A DNA stretch of 64,000 bases from Levilactobacillus mulengensis (GTDB taxonomy: Bacteria > Bacillota > Bacilli > Lactobacillales > Lactobacillaceae). The translations under genes were made by a program, and so were the position numbers. The notes under the pieces were generated by a model, which worked only from the letters and a program-made list of their open reading frames with translations, searched no databases and was not told the origin of the DNA. Location of the stretch: NCBI RefSeq assembly GCF_003946045.1, contig NZ_RHNW01000003.1, forward strand, positions 62,001 to 126,000. The letters are read 5' to 3'. Shown here piece by piece: positions 16,411 to 24,407 of the stretch (position 1 is the first letter of the stretch; each line of letters begins with the position of its first letter).

Positions 16411-17631
16411 TTGGTTAAATTAGGGCGGACAATTAAGCTGAGACTCTATCCAGACACGAATCAAGCAGAACAATTTTTAGCAATGAGTCAAGAGTATCAA
16501 CAATTAGCCAATATTGTCAGTCAATGGATCTTTGACCATGAGTTTCAGTTGAGCTGGTTAAAAATCAACCACCATCTGTACAAAATATTTAGACAAGAAT
16601 CACCACTCAATAGTCAGATGGTCCAATCTGTTTTTCGGACAGTAGTAGCTCGCTACAAAACGGTTCAGGAACAAATGAAGCAACATCCTTACCGTTACCA
16701 GAACGAGGAAAAAAAGTGGGTTCAAGTTCCTAGAGACCTGAACTGGTTAGTGCAACCCATCCAGTTTCGTCGGCCACAAGCAGACTTGGTACGCCAGAGT
16801 AATTATTCCTTTGTAGACAAGATGCGACAGATTTCAATAACGACTCTAGGTAAACGAACTAAGTTAAAATTCACTAGCAAGGGATTTGAAAAATACTTTG
16901 CCGACAACTGGAAACTAGGTACCGCTAAGTTAGTCCACAATCGGGGTAAGTGGTTCTTGCATATTGGCATCACGAAAGAAGTTAGTGATTTCAATACTAA
17001 GGATAATCCTAAAATCGTGGGTATCGACCGTGGATTACGTTTCCTAGCGACTGCCTTTGATAGTGAAGGAAAGACGCTATTCTTTGATGGTCAAAAAATC
17101 TTACGTAAGCGAAAGAAGTTCTTAGAAATTCGTCGGCAATTACAAAGCAAGGGAACTAGATCTGCCAAGAAGAAGCTGAAACGACTAGCTCAACGAGAGA
17201 ACCGCTGGATGACCGATGTGAATCATTGGCTAGCTAAGACACTCGTTGCGGCATATGGGTCGCATACACTTTTTGTTTTGGAAGACTTAACTAATGTGAC
17301 ATTCAATACTAACGATTTGCCTAAATCCTTGCGTAATAGCCATCGTTCGTGGGCCTTTTTCCAGCTAGAATCTTTCTTAATGTACAAGGCTCAAGCCATT
17401 CAAAGTACTGTTTTGAAAGTGAGTCCAGCATTCACTTCACAACGCTGTCCCAAGTGTGGATTAGTTGAGAAAACCAACCGGCACCACGATACTCATGAGT
17501 ATTGGTGTGCCCAATGCCAATATCGTTGTAACGATGATCGATTAGGAGCCATGAATATCGAGATGCTGGGTCAAGAATGGTTGAATGGTGTCAAGAGACC
17601 AAAGATTAAGAAACTAACGACTGTTGGGTAG
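16411..17631 (+). CDS. tnpB: TnpB, RNA-guided endonuclease of IS200/IS605 elements
   Basis: 406 residues, TTG start with GGGGAGG 7 bases upstream. TnpB uses an RNA from the element's right end to cut matching DNA next to a short adjacent motif, which preserves the element after excision. All RuvC residues look intact: Asp in VGIDRGLRF near 206, Glu in LFVLEDLTNV near 292, and Asp in CNDDRLGAMNIE near 380. The zinc ribbon CPKC...CAQC is at about 350-372. The N-terminal helix-turn-helix is present (IKLRLYPDTNQAEQF). So it is a likely active nuclease, not a nuclease-dead TldR. The last motif has Leu-Gly where Asn-Ala is usual. No tnpA is near. Confidence 0.92.
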   Translation: MVKLGRTIKLRLYPDTNQAEQFLAMSQEYQQLANIVSQWIFDHEFQLSWLKINHHLYKIFRQESPLNSQMVQSVFRTVVARYKTVQEQMKQHPYRYQNEEKKWVQVPRDLNWLVQPIQFRRPQADLVRQSNYSFVDKMRQISITTLGKRTKLKFTSKGFEKYFADNWKLGTAKLVHNRGKWFLHIGITKEVSDFNTKDNPKIVGIDRGLRFLATAFDSEGKTLFFDGQKILRKRKKFLEIRRQLQSKGTRSAKKKLKRLAQRENRWMTDVNHWLAKTLVAAYGSHTLFVLEDLTNVTFNTNDLPKSLRNSHRSWAFFQLESFLMYKAQAIQSTVLKVSPAFTSQRCPKCGLVEKTNRHHDTHEYWCAQCQYRCNDDRLGAMNIEMLGQEWLNGVKRPKIKKLTTVG

Positions 17632-17639
17632 ATCCTGAT

Positions 17640-17771
17640 AGTTAAACGGGTAGCTGTCAATTACCCGATGATGTTGCCACTACGAGTAGGAGTGCCTAAT
17701 AGGCATGTTGGACTACTGTGTCGTCAGACACGTGAGCGACAAGCCTCTGAATTCATTCAGGGGCAATTGAC
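17640..17771 (+). ncRNA. Likely omega RNA (reRNA) of TnpB, 3' part
   Basis: After the tnpB stop come four hairpins in series: CGGGTA/TACCCG (17647-17667), TGCCTA/TAGGCA near 17692-17705, GTGTC/GACAC (17718-17732) and the end stem GCCTCTGAATTCATTCAGGGGC (split by its loop at 17742-17763 in two arms). This order and the closing stem match the right end of IS605-type elements, where the guide starts right after the end. The guide would then begin near 17772 (CGGCCGTACACC). The boundary is uncertain by several bases, and the 5' part may start inside tnpB. Confidence 0.55.
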
Positions 17772-17837
17772 CGGCCGTACACCTTTGGTACGCTATAAAG
17801 GCAAAAAACATTACAGTGAGGAGAATGATCAATTGGA

Positions 17838-18104
17838 ATGCGGGTTGATTTGCTACAGGAATCATACGCTCAGCTTTATGAATTAGTGGGTGAAGAGTTA
17901 ACCGAGAAGATTTATGAAATGTATCGGAGCCGGCAAATTTCGTTTCCAATGCGCCTTTACAACCGCGACAAGGTCGCCGAACAAATCGTTGAGGAGTACG
18001 ACGGTCACAACTTGGCTGAGTTAACCAAAAAATATGAATACTCGCAGCGCTGGATTCGCCAGATCATTCAGAAGCATCGCGAAGAACATGGCGAGAAGAA
18101 ATAG
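17838..18104 (+). CDS. Small Mor-type HTH regulator (paralogue 1)
   Basis: 88 residues. It matches the Mor transcription activator-like family of small helix-turn-helix proteins: QISFPMRLYNRDKVAEQIV in the middle and a C-terminal DNA-binding helix pair (LAELTKKYEYSQRWIRQII). It is about 75 percent identical by eye to the protein at 19563-19826. The start is odd: the best ribosome site GAGGAG (17818-17823) is 14 bases from the ATG but 8 bases from an in-frame ATT at 17832, which aligns with the ATG of paralogue 3. The TnpB element ends about 60 bases upstream and may have replaced its promoter. Confidence 0.75.
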   Translation: MRVDLLQESYAQLYELVGEELTEKIYEMYRSRQISFPMRLYNRDKVAEQIVEEYDGHNLAELTKKYEYSQRWIRQIIQKHREEHGEKK

Positions 18105-18105
18105 G

Positions 18106-18141
18106 AAAAGACGTTTGGACTTGCGCCCAAGCGTCTTTTTT
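18106..18141. terminator. Terminator between convergent regulators
   Basis: AAAAGACGTTTGG (18106-18118) pairs with CCAAGCGTCTTTT (18127-18139), one G-U pair, T-run after. Confidence 0.8.
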
Positions 18142-18165
18142 GATGGTGTCATAAATTTTTGTATG

Positions 18166-19113
18166 TTAGTAGCGGTCTAAAGTCCGTTGTAGTTCGGCGC
18201 GCATGTCCGCAACAAAGTCACTGGGAGATTGGACCTGAACTAGGGCGCCCTGACTGAGCAACCACATCTTAGCGCCGCGGTCGAACGCTATCGCTTCAAT
18301 CAAGACGGCACCTTCGTCGGGGCAACGCTTGATTACTTTGGCTGTCGGAAAGCGGTCGAGGGCCGCCTCCACGATGCCCCAGAATTTGAAGCGGACTGTG
18401 AGCTTCCTACCCGGCTGCATGTAGTGGACTAGCTGGCGAATCTCACCATCCTCGACGCGTTCCGCACGGGTCCGGGTAATTGGCTGTTGATTGTTGACCT
18501 GGGTGTGAAGAATCCGGTCGACCCGGTAGAAGAGATTGTTCTTGTATTTGGCATTATAGGCGACCACGTAGAAGTAGTACTCTGAGAAAATGATGGCCTC
18601 GGGCAGGATAGTACGGGTCACGATTTCGCGGTGCTGACGCTGATAGGTGATGGTGATGGTCTGGCGGTGGCTGATGTAGCCGGTGAGTTGCCAAACGGCG
18701 TCGAGCAAGGGTCGACCGTGATGGACCGGCTGATAGTAGAAGCGTTCATTCTTGATGATGGGGCGGATTTCATTTTGATCAGCCACGGGGATGAGCTGGA
18801 GCAGGCCGTCGATAGTCTTATTCATTTCCTCGGTGGTTAGGGCGCGGCTGGCGAGCACAATTTTAATCAAGAGGAGTAGTGCTTGCTTGGAAACGGTGGC
18901 CTGGGTGGTTGCTAGCTGATAACCCCCGGATTGATGATCATAGGTTAGGCGGTAGAAGAGTTGTTGGTCGGTAAAAAACTGGCGAATTTGGCTGATATCC
19001 CGTTGAATCATGCGCGAGCTCACGTGAAATTGGTCGGCTAGTTCGGCTTTCCTGATGAGATGATTGGTGAGCAATAATTGAAAGATGGTTAATTGACGGT
19101 AGGCGGCATTCAT
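18166..19113 (-). CDS. WYL-domain transcriptional regulator
   Basis: 315 residues. N-terminal winged helix (about 1-60; FQLLLTNHLIRKAELADQFHVSSRMIQRDI) of the DeoR/HTH_11 type, then a WYL domain (about 135-215; ITITYQRQHREIV, IFSEYYFYVVAYN, FYRVDRIL) and a WCX-like C-terminus (LTVRFKFWG). WYL proteins sense ligands, often nucleic acids, and control defence or stress genes. It is transcribed towards the first Mor-like gene and divergently from the second. The intergenic 19114-19203 may hold the shared operator. A second WYL protein is at 56889-57854. Confidence 0.85.
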   Translation of the reverse strand: MNAAYRQLTIFQLLLTNHLIRKAELADQFHVSSRMIQRDISQIRQFFTDQQLFYRLTYDHQSGGYQLATTQATVSKQALLLLIKIVLASRALTTEEMNKTIDGLLQLIPVADQNEIRPIIKNERFYYQPVHHGRPLLDAVWQLTGYISHRQTITITYQRQHREIVTRTILPEAIIFSEYYFYVVAYNAKYKNNLFYRVDRILHTQVNNQQPITRTRAERVEDGEIRQLVHYMQPGRKLTVRFKFWGIVEAALDRFPTAKVIKRCPDEGAVLIEAIAFDRGAKMWLLSQGALVQVQSPSDFVADMRAELQRTLDRY

Positions 19114-19203
19114 TTGGCGGCCTCCTTTTTTAGTAGGTGGACATATTCTGTCTATTTGTCATTGTAAACTCAAGTTAATTCGTAAGCAATGGAGTTGATG
19201 ACG

Positions 19204-19458
19204 ATGGATGAGACTAAAAATTGGCACGGATTATACCAGGAGCTGGCACGGGTGGTGGGTCCTAAGGCCACGAAAAAGTTGTGCGTGTACTTTGGCGGCT
19301 CCCAAATTAGTTTCCCCAAGCGGCTGTGGGACCAGCAAAAGGAGGCCACGGCCATCCGACAGGCGTACAACCAGGGCGTTAGCGTGGTCACGCTGGCTCG
19401 TGAGCACAATTACTCTAGTCGCACCATTCGCAGAATCTTAGCAAAACCGGAGGCATAG
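19204..19458 (+). CDS. Small Mor-type HTH regulator (paralogue 2)
   Basis: About 84 residues from ATG 19204, with GGAG 9 bases upstream; two earlier ATGs overlap that site. Same family as its neighbours: GSQISFPKRLWDQQKEATAI and a C-terminal helix-turn-helix (VVTLAREHNYSSRTIRRIL). More diverged than the other two copies. Divergent from the WYL gene, which suggests that one controls the other. Confidence 0.72.
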   Translation: MDETKNWHGLYQELARVVGPKATKKLCVYFGGSQISFPKRLWDQQKEATAIRQAYNQGVSVVTLAREHNYSSRTIRRILAKPEA

Positions 19459-19562
19459 TGCCGGGAAAATTGCCGGTCGCGTGTACGGCCAATGCCATTT
19501 TAGCTAACCGTGCACGTTTGCTACTCTGTGAAGTGTAGAAGTCAGTGAAGGAGGAGTTTTGA

Positions 19563-19826
19563 ATGAAAATGCGAGTGGATTTATTACAGGATACGTACGC
19601 CCAGTTGGTGGAGTTGGTGGGGGAGGAGCTGACCGAAAAGATTTATGAGCTTTACCGCGGTCAGCAGGTCTCATTTCCCATGCGGCTCTACAACCGGGAT
19701 AAGGTCGCCAAGCAGATTCTGACTGAATACAACGGCCACAACATTGCGGAGCTGACTAGGAAGTATGATTATTCCCAGCGCTGGGTGCGGCAGATGATTC
19801 AGTTGGGGCGGGAGAAAAGAAGATAG
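19563..19826 (+). CDS. Small Mor-type HTH regulator (paralogue 3)
   Basis: 87 residues, ATG with GGAGGAG 6 bases upstream. Nearly a duplicate of the protein at 17838-18104 (VDLLQ-TYAQL-ELVGEELTEKIYE, VSFPMRLYNRDKVAKQIL, ending YDYSQRWVRQMI). Mor-like proteins activate late genes in Mu-like phages; short stand-alone forms in lactobacilli are uncharacterised. Here three copies with one WYL regulator make a small cluster next to an AT-rich island. Confidence 0.75.
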   Translation: MKMRVDLLQDTYAQLVELVGEELTEKIYELYRGQQVSFPMRLYNRDKVAKQILTEYNGHNIAELTRKYDYSQRWVRQMIQLGREKRR

Positions 19827-20058
19827 CAAGCAAAGTGTTTATAAGATGATGCAAGTCCAGTTAACAAGCTTTTAGACTAGAATCTTTTTGTTCTCTGAAT
19901 TCTAAAAAGTGAGTCGTAGCTCAGACCATAATAAAACGTAATAAAACTTTAGAGGGTTCTTGAATGTTGTATGTTTTATCGGGAATTATGCAACTTAAAG
20001 TAGGATAATAGTAAATATTATAGGTAAGTTCTTACAATAAACTTTGGGAGGTCATACT

Positions 20059-22305
20059 ATGCTCTTTATACTCTATATTCTAGTCGGATTTTTTTGTTAT
20101 TGGTTTGGAAAAAATGAATTGAATACGAAAGGAAAGGTGCTCTGGGGAGCCACATTAGGTATACCATTTCTTGTGGCTTTTTTATGGGTAGGGCTAGGTT
20201 TTAAAACATTAATTTTAGTCATTGTAGCTGTTTTAATTGTATTTCAGGTTCGTGATGGGCTATCTGCCAGCAGTAACCGTGCTAGCTGGAAAAGAATAGA
20301 TTCTATAATTGAAACACCTTATGAATTTGTGGAAGCTTTAGGACAAAAAGTGGAGAGTTCTGGTAGAGGTTCAGACATAAAAATTATGCCGGATGATCTT
20401 CCGTATAACCGTATACGGGCATTTATTCACGGAACGTCGCTAGATTCCAATAATAGTGGTGTTTTTCCAATAGTTTATAATGCACAGCCTGCGGATAATG
20501 AGATGGCCTTTTTGGAATACGGGTACACGGTTTTAACTGCTGGTATTGTAATTAAGTATCAGGTTGAAGATAAGACCGAGGTGACTGATTCTAAACAGAA
20601 AAAATATAGAGCGAAAACTGAAATTATCTATTTTCAGAATTTATATTATGTTCTTCGAAAGGGTAGTAAGCTTATTCTTTGGTATGAAAATAATAACGGA
20701 AAACAAAAGCGAACATTATCAAGTGAAGAGTTAGCTGCCCACCTTGAGTACATATTAATGACGGTTATTCAGTTGGGGTGGACTCATAATGTCAGCCAGG
20801 TTTTAAATCGATTTTCTGCTGAGGATAATAACGAACTGGACATGATCGTTGATGAAACGAATCAGGAAGCTGATCGTATAATGGCGATTAAGAATGCAGC
20901 TGAAAGTGCGAATAAGGCATATGAGTATAAGCAGTTTCAAAAAAATATGACAAGATTTAGGACGGGAGCGTTTAATTTAAATCAGACACTTTCTAAAGAG
21001 ATTATTCTCAATCAAGTTGCCGATCGATTTGGTGGCGGCCAAGGACACGGACATGCTGGTGAACAGGCAGGCCATGCAAACGATGCATTAAAGCTAAAAA
21101 AAGCTGTGAGATGGGGTGGAACGCACGAGAAAGGTGGGGCTGATAGAGTAGTTAATGGTCAGAAAATTCAAACCAAATATTATACGACGGCCCGTGGATC
21201 TGTCGATGCATTCATAAAAGGTGATTATGCAAGTAGGGGGGAGATATTAGAGTGCCCGAAAGATCAGTACAATCAGGCGATTAAATTGATGGGTAAGAAG
21301 ATTGAACAAGGAAAAGTTTCAGGAGAAACAAACCCTCAAAATGCTGCCAATTATGTTAAGTGTGGTGCGTTAACCTATGAACAGGCGGAAATTGCGACTA
21401 AATCAATTTTTGATCGTCACTCAACAATTGCAGTGCGAGGAGATAACAACAAAGTAGTTCGTGATAGTAATGGAAAAATTGAAACAAGAAGTGTCACCTT
21501 TGGTGAAAAGTTAGCGTATTCAGTAGGTACTGATTTAAAAGCTGGCGCAGCTGCAGCATTGCCAATGGCAACAGTAACAGCAGTTTGGACTTTTACTGTT
21601 GCAGAATGGAATGGTGCAGATATGAAGACGGCTCTAAAAATGTCGCTTTTAGGATTTGCTAAACCAATGTTGTTTGGAGCGGGTGTATACGCTTTTTCAA
21701 GTCAATTTGCTGGTTCAAATATGGGCAAAAAATTAGCAATTAATCTTTGGGGAAGCCGTAGTAGTAAGGAGCTAGCGAAGGTGGGTAAATTAGCTGGTGG
21801 AACAGTAGTTGCTGTTATTTCGTATGGTCCTGATACAATTGACTTTTTACGTGGAAGAATTTCGATGAATCAACTGACTAAGAATATTAGTGTTACAACC
21901 ACAGGCATGGTAGTTGGGTCAGTGTTGGGCTCCTCACTGGGACCAATTGGAGCAGTCGTGGGTGGAGCAGTTGGTTCCTATACTTCAAAAAAATTACTCG
22001 ATCAGTTCTCAGAAGATGACAGTAAAAAAATGATTCGAGTTGCAAAAGAAGAATTTATTGAGAATGTTGTCTCAATGCCACTGTCTATGGATGAATTTCA
22101 GGAAATTACGACAATAGTTTTCCTAGATAAGAAAAGTACTGGACTCTATAAGGAAATGTATGCATCAGGTGAGGCAAGAAAGTATATTGATGATGTCTTA
22201 CAAAAATTAGTCGCTGATAAATTTAAGAGTCGTGATTTACCGGAAGATGATATTGTTAGTATGGTGCAGAGTGCGGATGAGAAGTTTGCTGGTTACGCTT
22301 GGTAG
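20059..22305 (+). CDS. Large AT-rich membrane protein with a nuclease-like D...QxK motif
   Basis: 749 residues from ATG 20059 (MLFILYILVGFFCYW); GGGAGG is 7 bases upstream, and a TTG 15 bases earlier is less good. Order: two or three N-terminal membrane helices (1-70); a region (about 110-230) with EYGYTVLTAGIVIKYQ and EIIYFQNLYYVL, like a bacterial PH fold; a coiled segment; a central motif at about 350-375 (HEKGGADRVVNGQKIQTKYY) that fits the D-x(n)-(E/Q)-x-K core of PD-(D/E)XK or Mrr-type nucleases; then PKDQYNQAIKLMGKKI and a helical domain; Gly-rich hydrophobic helices (about 490-660) and an acidic tail. I recall uncharacterised proteins with the same motif order in other bacteria but cannot name them. 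The gene is AT-rich against its flanks, alone, and abuts a truncated gene. A role in defence or conflict is inference. Confidence 0.8.
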   Translation: MLFILYILVGFFCYWFGKNELNTKGKVLWGATLGIPFLVAFLWVGLGFKTLILVIVAVLIVFQVRDGLSASSNRASWKRIDSIIETPYEFVEALGQKVESSGRGSDIKIMPDDLPYNRIRAFIHGTSLDSNNSGVFPIVYNAQPADNEMAFLEYGYTVLTAGIVIKYQVEDKTEVTDSKQKKYRAKTEIIYFQNLYYVLRKGSKLILWYENNNGKQKRTLSSEELAAHLEYILMTVIQLGWTHNVSQVLNRFSAEDNNELDMIVDETNQEADRIMAIKNAAESANKAYEYKQFQKNMTRFRTGAFNLNQTLSKEIILNQVADRFGGGQGHGHAGEQAGHANDALKLKKAVRWGGTHEKGGADRVVNGQKIQTKYYTTARGSVDAFIKGDYASRGEILECPKDQYNQAIKLMGKKIEQGKVSGETNPQNAANYVKCGALTYEQAEIATKSIFDRHSTIAVRGDNNKVVRDSNGKIETRSVTFGEKLAYSVGTDLKAGAAAALPMATVTAVWTFTVAEWNGADMKTALKMSLLGFAKPMLFGAGVYAFSSQFAGSNMGKKLAINLWGSRSSKELAKVGKLAGGTVVAVISYGPDTIDFLRGRISMNQLTKNISVTTTGMVVGSVLGSSLGPIGAVVGGAVGSYTSKKLLDQFSEDDSKKMIRVAKEEFIENVVSMPLSMDEFQEITTIVFLDKKSTGLYKEMYASGEARKYIDDVLQKLVADKFKSRDLPEDDIVSMVQSADEKFAGYAW

Positions 22306-22308
22306 TAA

Positions 22309-22416
22309 GTACCTATTTACCAGCAGGATGCCAAGCACCTCGCAATCTATCAGCAGCGAATGGCGGCTAAGCAGTGGCAACGGACCTGGCCGCGGTTGCA
22401 GGTTGCGGAACGCTAG
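22309..22416 (+). pseudogene. C-terminal fragment of a GC-rich gene at island edge
   Basis: In frame after the island gene's stop, 35 codons read VPIYQQDAKHLAIYQQRM then AAKQWQRTWPRLQVAER and TAG. Base composition changes abruptly to GC-rich here. It has no start or ribosome site. I do not recognise the parent protein. It looks like the tail of a gene cut by insertion of the AT-rich island; a good terminator follows at 22449. Confidence 0.5.
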
Positions 22417-22448
22417 TACATCGCCAGAATAAAGATGACCTGATTTTA

Positions 22449-22480
22449 AGTCCATTCGCGGTTAAACGAATGGGCTTTTT
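22449..22480 (+). terminator. Intrinsic terminator
   Basis: AGTCCATTCG (22449-22458) pairs with CGAATGGGCT (22467-22476), one G-U, then a T-run. Probably belonged to the truncated gene. Confidence 0.75.
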
Positions 22481-22556
22481 TGCTAGGCATGCCCCTTGCA
22501 ATCCCCACCACGCGCGGTATCGTAGAGACAAAGAACTGCGAAAGGAAGCATACCTA

Positions 22557-23270
22557 ATGAAGGATACAACGACACTTTACCAACACGGCACGTTGGCTCT
22601 GCTGGTGCCCGGACTGTTAGCCGGCACCCTGACCATGGCCGAGCTCTTGCGGCATGGCGACACGGGAATTGGGACCGGGGAAGGCCTCGATGGTGAGCTG
22701 ATTATTCTTGACGGTCACCCGTACCAGGTTAACGCGCAAGGTGACGTCCATGAGGTGGCCGGGGATTTCACGCTACCCTTTGCCAATGTTCACTACGCCG
22801 ACTACCAACCGTTGATGACGGTGCTGGGCGCCAGTCAAGCCGACCTCAACCAGCAGATTCGCGCACTGGCTCAGCTGGATAATGCCTTCTTCTCCGTTAA
22901 AATTACGGGGCTGTTCACCGCCATCCGGACGCGGGCCGTTGCTAAATCCGAGCCGCCGTATCAAACGTTGGCCCAAGCCGCGCAGCAGCAACAGATTTTC
23001 TCCCGCGGTGAGGTTGAGGGGACATTGATTGGCTACTACGCGCCACAACTCTATGATGGCATTGCGGTCGCCGGATTTCACGATCACTTCCTGGCGGCTG
23101 ATCACAGCTTTGGCGGTCATTTGCTAGACTTTGAAAGCGTCACGGGTGAGGTGGACGTTCAGCCTTTTAGCACGCTGGCCCAGCACTTGCCGATTGCGGA
23201 CGCCGCTTACCGCCAACATGACTTTAGTGGTGACGATATCGTTGGGGATGTTCGGCGGGCGGAGCATTGA
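22557..23270 (+). CDS. budA: Alpha-acetolactate decarboxylase
   Basis: 237 residues from ATG 22557 (MKDTTTLYQHGTLALLVPG), AAAGGAAG about 10 bases upstream. It turns alpha-acetolactate into acetoin, draining pyruvate and balancing branched-chain amino acid supply in the cytoplasm. Family marks are clear: LLAGTLTMAELLRHGDTGIGT, GEGLDGELIILDGHPYQV, VEGTLIGYYAP, and the zinc-binding histidines in GFHDHFLAADHSFGGHLLDF near 180-200. Length is normal. It stands alone with its own terminator; no acetolactate synthase is next to it. Confidence 0.95.
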   Translation: MKDTTTLYQHGTLALLVPGLLAGTLTMAELLRHGDTGIGTGEGLDGELIILDGHPYQVNAQGDVHEVAGDFTLPFANVHYADYQPLMTVLGASQADLNQQIRALAQLDNAFFSVKITGLFTAIRTRAVAKSEPPYQTLAQAAQQQQIFSRGEVEGTLIGYYAPQLYDGIAVAGFHDHFLAADHSFGGHLLDFESVTGEVDVQPFSTLAQHLPIADAAYRQHDFSGDDIVGDVRRAEH

Positions 23271-23297
23271 GTTCACAATCGTTAATATAGAAACTAA

Positions 23298-23343
23298 AAG
23301 CAGTGCCAACCGCAAAAGTTTCGGTTGGCACTGCTTATTTTTT
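23298..23343. terminator. Terminator after acetolactate decarboxylase
   Basis: AAGCAGTGCCAACCG (23298-23312) pairs with 23322-23336; T-run follows. Confidence 0.85.
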
Positions 23344-23370
23344 CGTTGGCGTGGGACCGCGAAAAAAGAA

Positions 23371-23406
23371 AAACGTCCCCACTACTTGTTGGTAGCGGCG
23401 ACGTTT
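23371..23406 (-). terminator. Terminator of the DUF2798 gene
   Basis: Minus-strand AAACGTC pairs with GACGTTT, inner CTAC/GTAG, followed by T-rich sequence. Confidence 0.65.
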
Positions 23407-23412
23407 AGTTAG

Positions 23413-23916
23413 TTAATCTTCGACTGATTTGGTTTCTAAGACTTCGGCTGGGGCAGTCCGCTTTTGCACGGCACCCAGGATAGCGCGGGCGATTGGCCCA
23501 ACAATCAACAGCTGTAATGGCAGAGCCATGAACAGGTTGAAAATCCAAGTGTGCAGGTAAGTGAGGAAGAAGTTGCTCCCGAAGTTTTGGGTAACGACCA
23601 TCCCGAACAGAGACATCAGGGTGACCATGCCGGCAACCATCATCACTGAGATGGTGAGGGCGATACGAATCTGCTTCTTTTTCATGTAATCGTTAATGAT
23701 AAAGTGGAAAAAGATGTATTTGACGCCGGGGCCGATGATCCCCAGGTCGCAAATGGCGGCGACGATAAGGGCCAGCGGGTAGCCGGTCAGGACTTCGCGG
23801 ATGAAGTGATGTGAAAATCCGTCGGCTAAGGCGATGTTGTAGCCAGCCATGACCAAGACCATGAGTCCCGCCATAACGGCTGTGAAAAGTAATTCTTCTT
23901 TGAAATTTTTAGGCAT
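23413..23916 (-). CDS. DUF2798 family membrane protein
   Basis: 167 residues, ATG 23916 with GAGGAG about 8 bases upstream. Four hydrophobic helices (about 9-31, 47-66, 84-108, 125-147) with LLFTAVMAGLMVLVMAGYN at the start, the hallmark of DUF2798 proteins, here in a duplicated form (second unit IRIALTISVMMVAGMV). Function unknown; a small inner-membrane protein. It is a single-gene unit ending in its own terminator, convergent with budA. Confidence 0.75.
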   Translation of the reverse strand: MPKNFKEELLFTAVMAGLMVLVMAGYNIALADGFSHHFIREVLTGYPLALIVAAICDLGIIGPGVKYIFFHFIINDYMKKKQIRIALTISVMMVAGMVTLMSLFGMVVTQNFGSNFFLTYLHTWIFNLFMALPLQLLIVGPIARAILGAVQKRTAPAEVLETKSVED

Positions 23917-23984
23917 TGTGTTGCTCCTCGTTTAAATTTCCCACGAGATGCTAGCGTACCATAAATTTTTTGTTTGTGTAAGGA

Positions 23985-24407
23985 TTATTTGTGGTACCAG
24001 ACATATTTATGTGCTACAGACTGTGCATCAATACCTTTAACACCAACGAGCTTTCCTTTTTTCTTCACATGGATAATGTAGCCAGGCATAGTCCCGCTCT
24101 TACCAGAGTTTACGAAAATACCCTTAATCGAATAGGTATTCTTGCTAGACTTGACTAGGTGGGCTTGGGCCAGTCCTAAATCAAAGTTTTGCCAGTACTT
24201 TCCATATTTATGATAAATGGTGGCGTAAATCTTACTTGTCGTAACATGTAGTGTTCGCCGGTTTTTGGCAGTTCCCTTAGTCTTCCAGGTTCCACGAAGT
24301 GATTTAGGTATCGGCTTATAAGCCGCCTGAGCAGGAATACCAGGCATGCCTGCCCCAACAGTCGCGGCGATTAAACCTGCTGCCATTAGTTTTGTGACCT
24401 TCCGCAT
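23985..24407 (-). CDS. Small secreted protein (P-x-x-LRGTW family)
   Basis: 140 residues with a signal peptide (MRKVTKLMAAGLIAATVGAG, cut after AQA). The mature chain begins with PIPKSLRGTWKTKG, then alternates short strands and turns (RTLHVTTSKIYATI, NTYSIKGIFVNSG), suggesting a small beta-barrel or lipocalin-like fold. A paralogue with TPKQLRGVWYAKP is at 49238-49717. Strongly basic. No catalytic motif. AGGAGGA is just upstream of the ATG. Function unknown; probably wall-associated. Confidence 0.7.
   Translation of the reverse strand: MRKVTKLMAAGLIAATVGAGMPGIPAQAAYKPIPKSLRGTWKTKGTAKNRRTLHVTTSKIYATIYHKYGKYWQNFDLGLAQAHLVKSSKNTYSIKGIFVNSGKSGTMPGYIIHVKKKGKLVGVKGIDAQSVAHKYVWYHK

Larger units (their letters stand above)
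16290..17771 (+). mobile_element. IS200/IS605-type element with tnpB only
   Basis: Bounded on the right by the conserved end hairpin at 17742-17764 followed by CAATTGAC. The left edge is uncertain; a hairpin CCTGCGATT/AATCGTGGG at 16295-16313 and an AAGGC/GCCTT hairpin near 16227-16249 are candidates for end structures. No TnpA transposase is present, so it cannot move itself and would need one in trans. The 16083-16410 gap holds only these structures and a lone TATACT (16378-16383) near the gene. Confidence 0.6.

Noticed and set aside
16411-17631. Nuclease-dead TnpB-derived regulator (TldR)
   Set aside because: All three RuvC acidic residues are present, so it is more likely an active TnpB.
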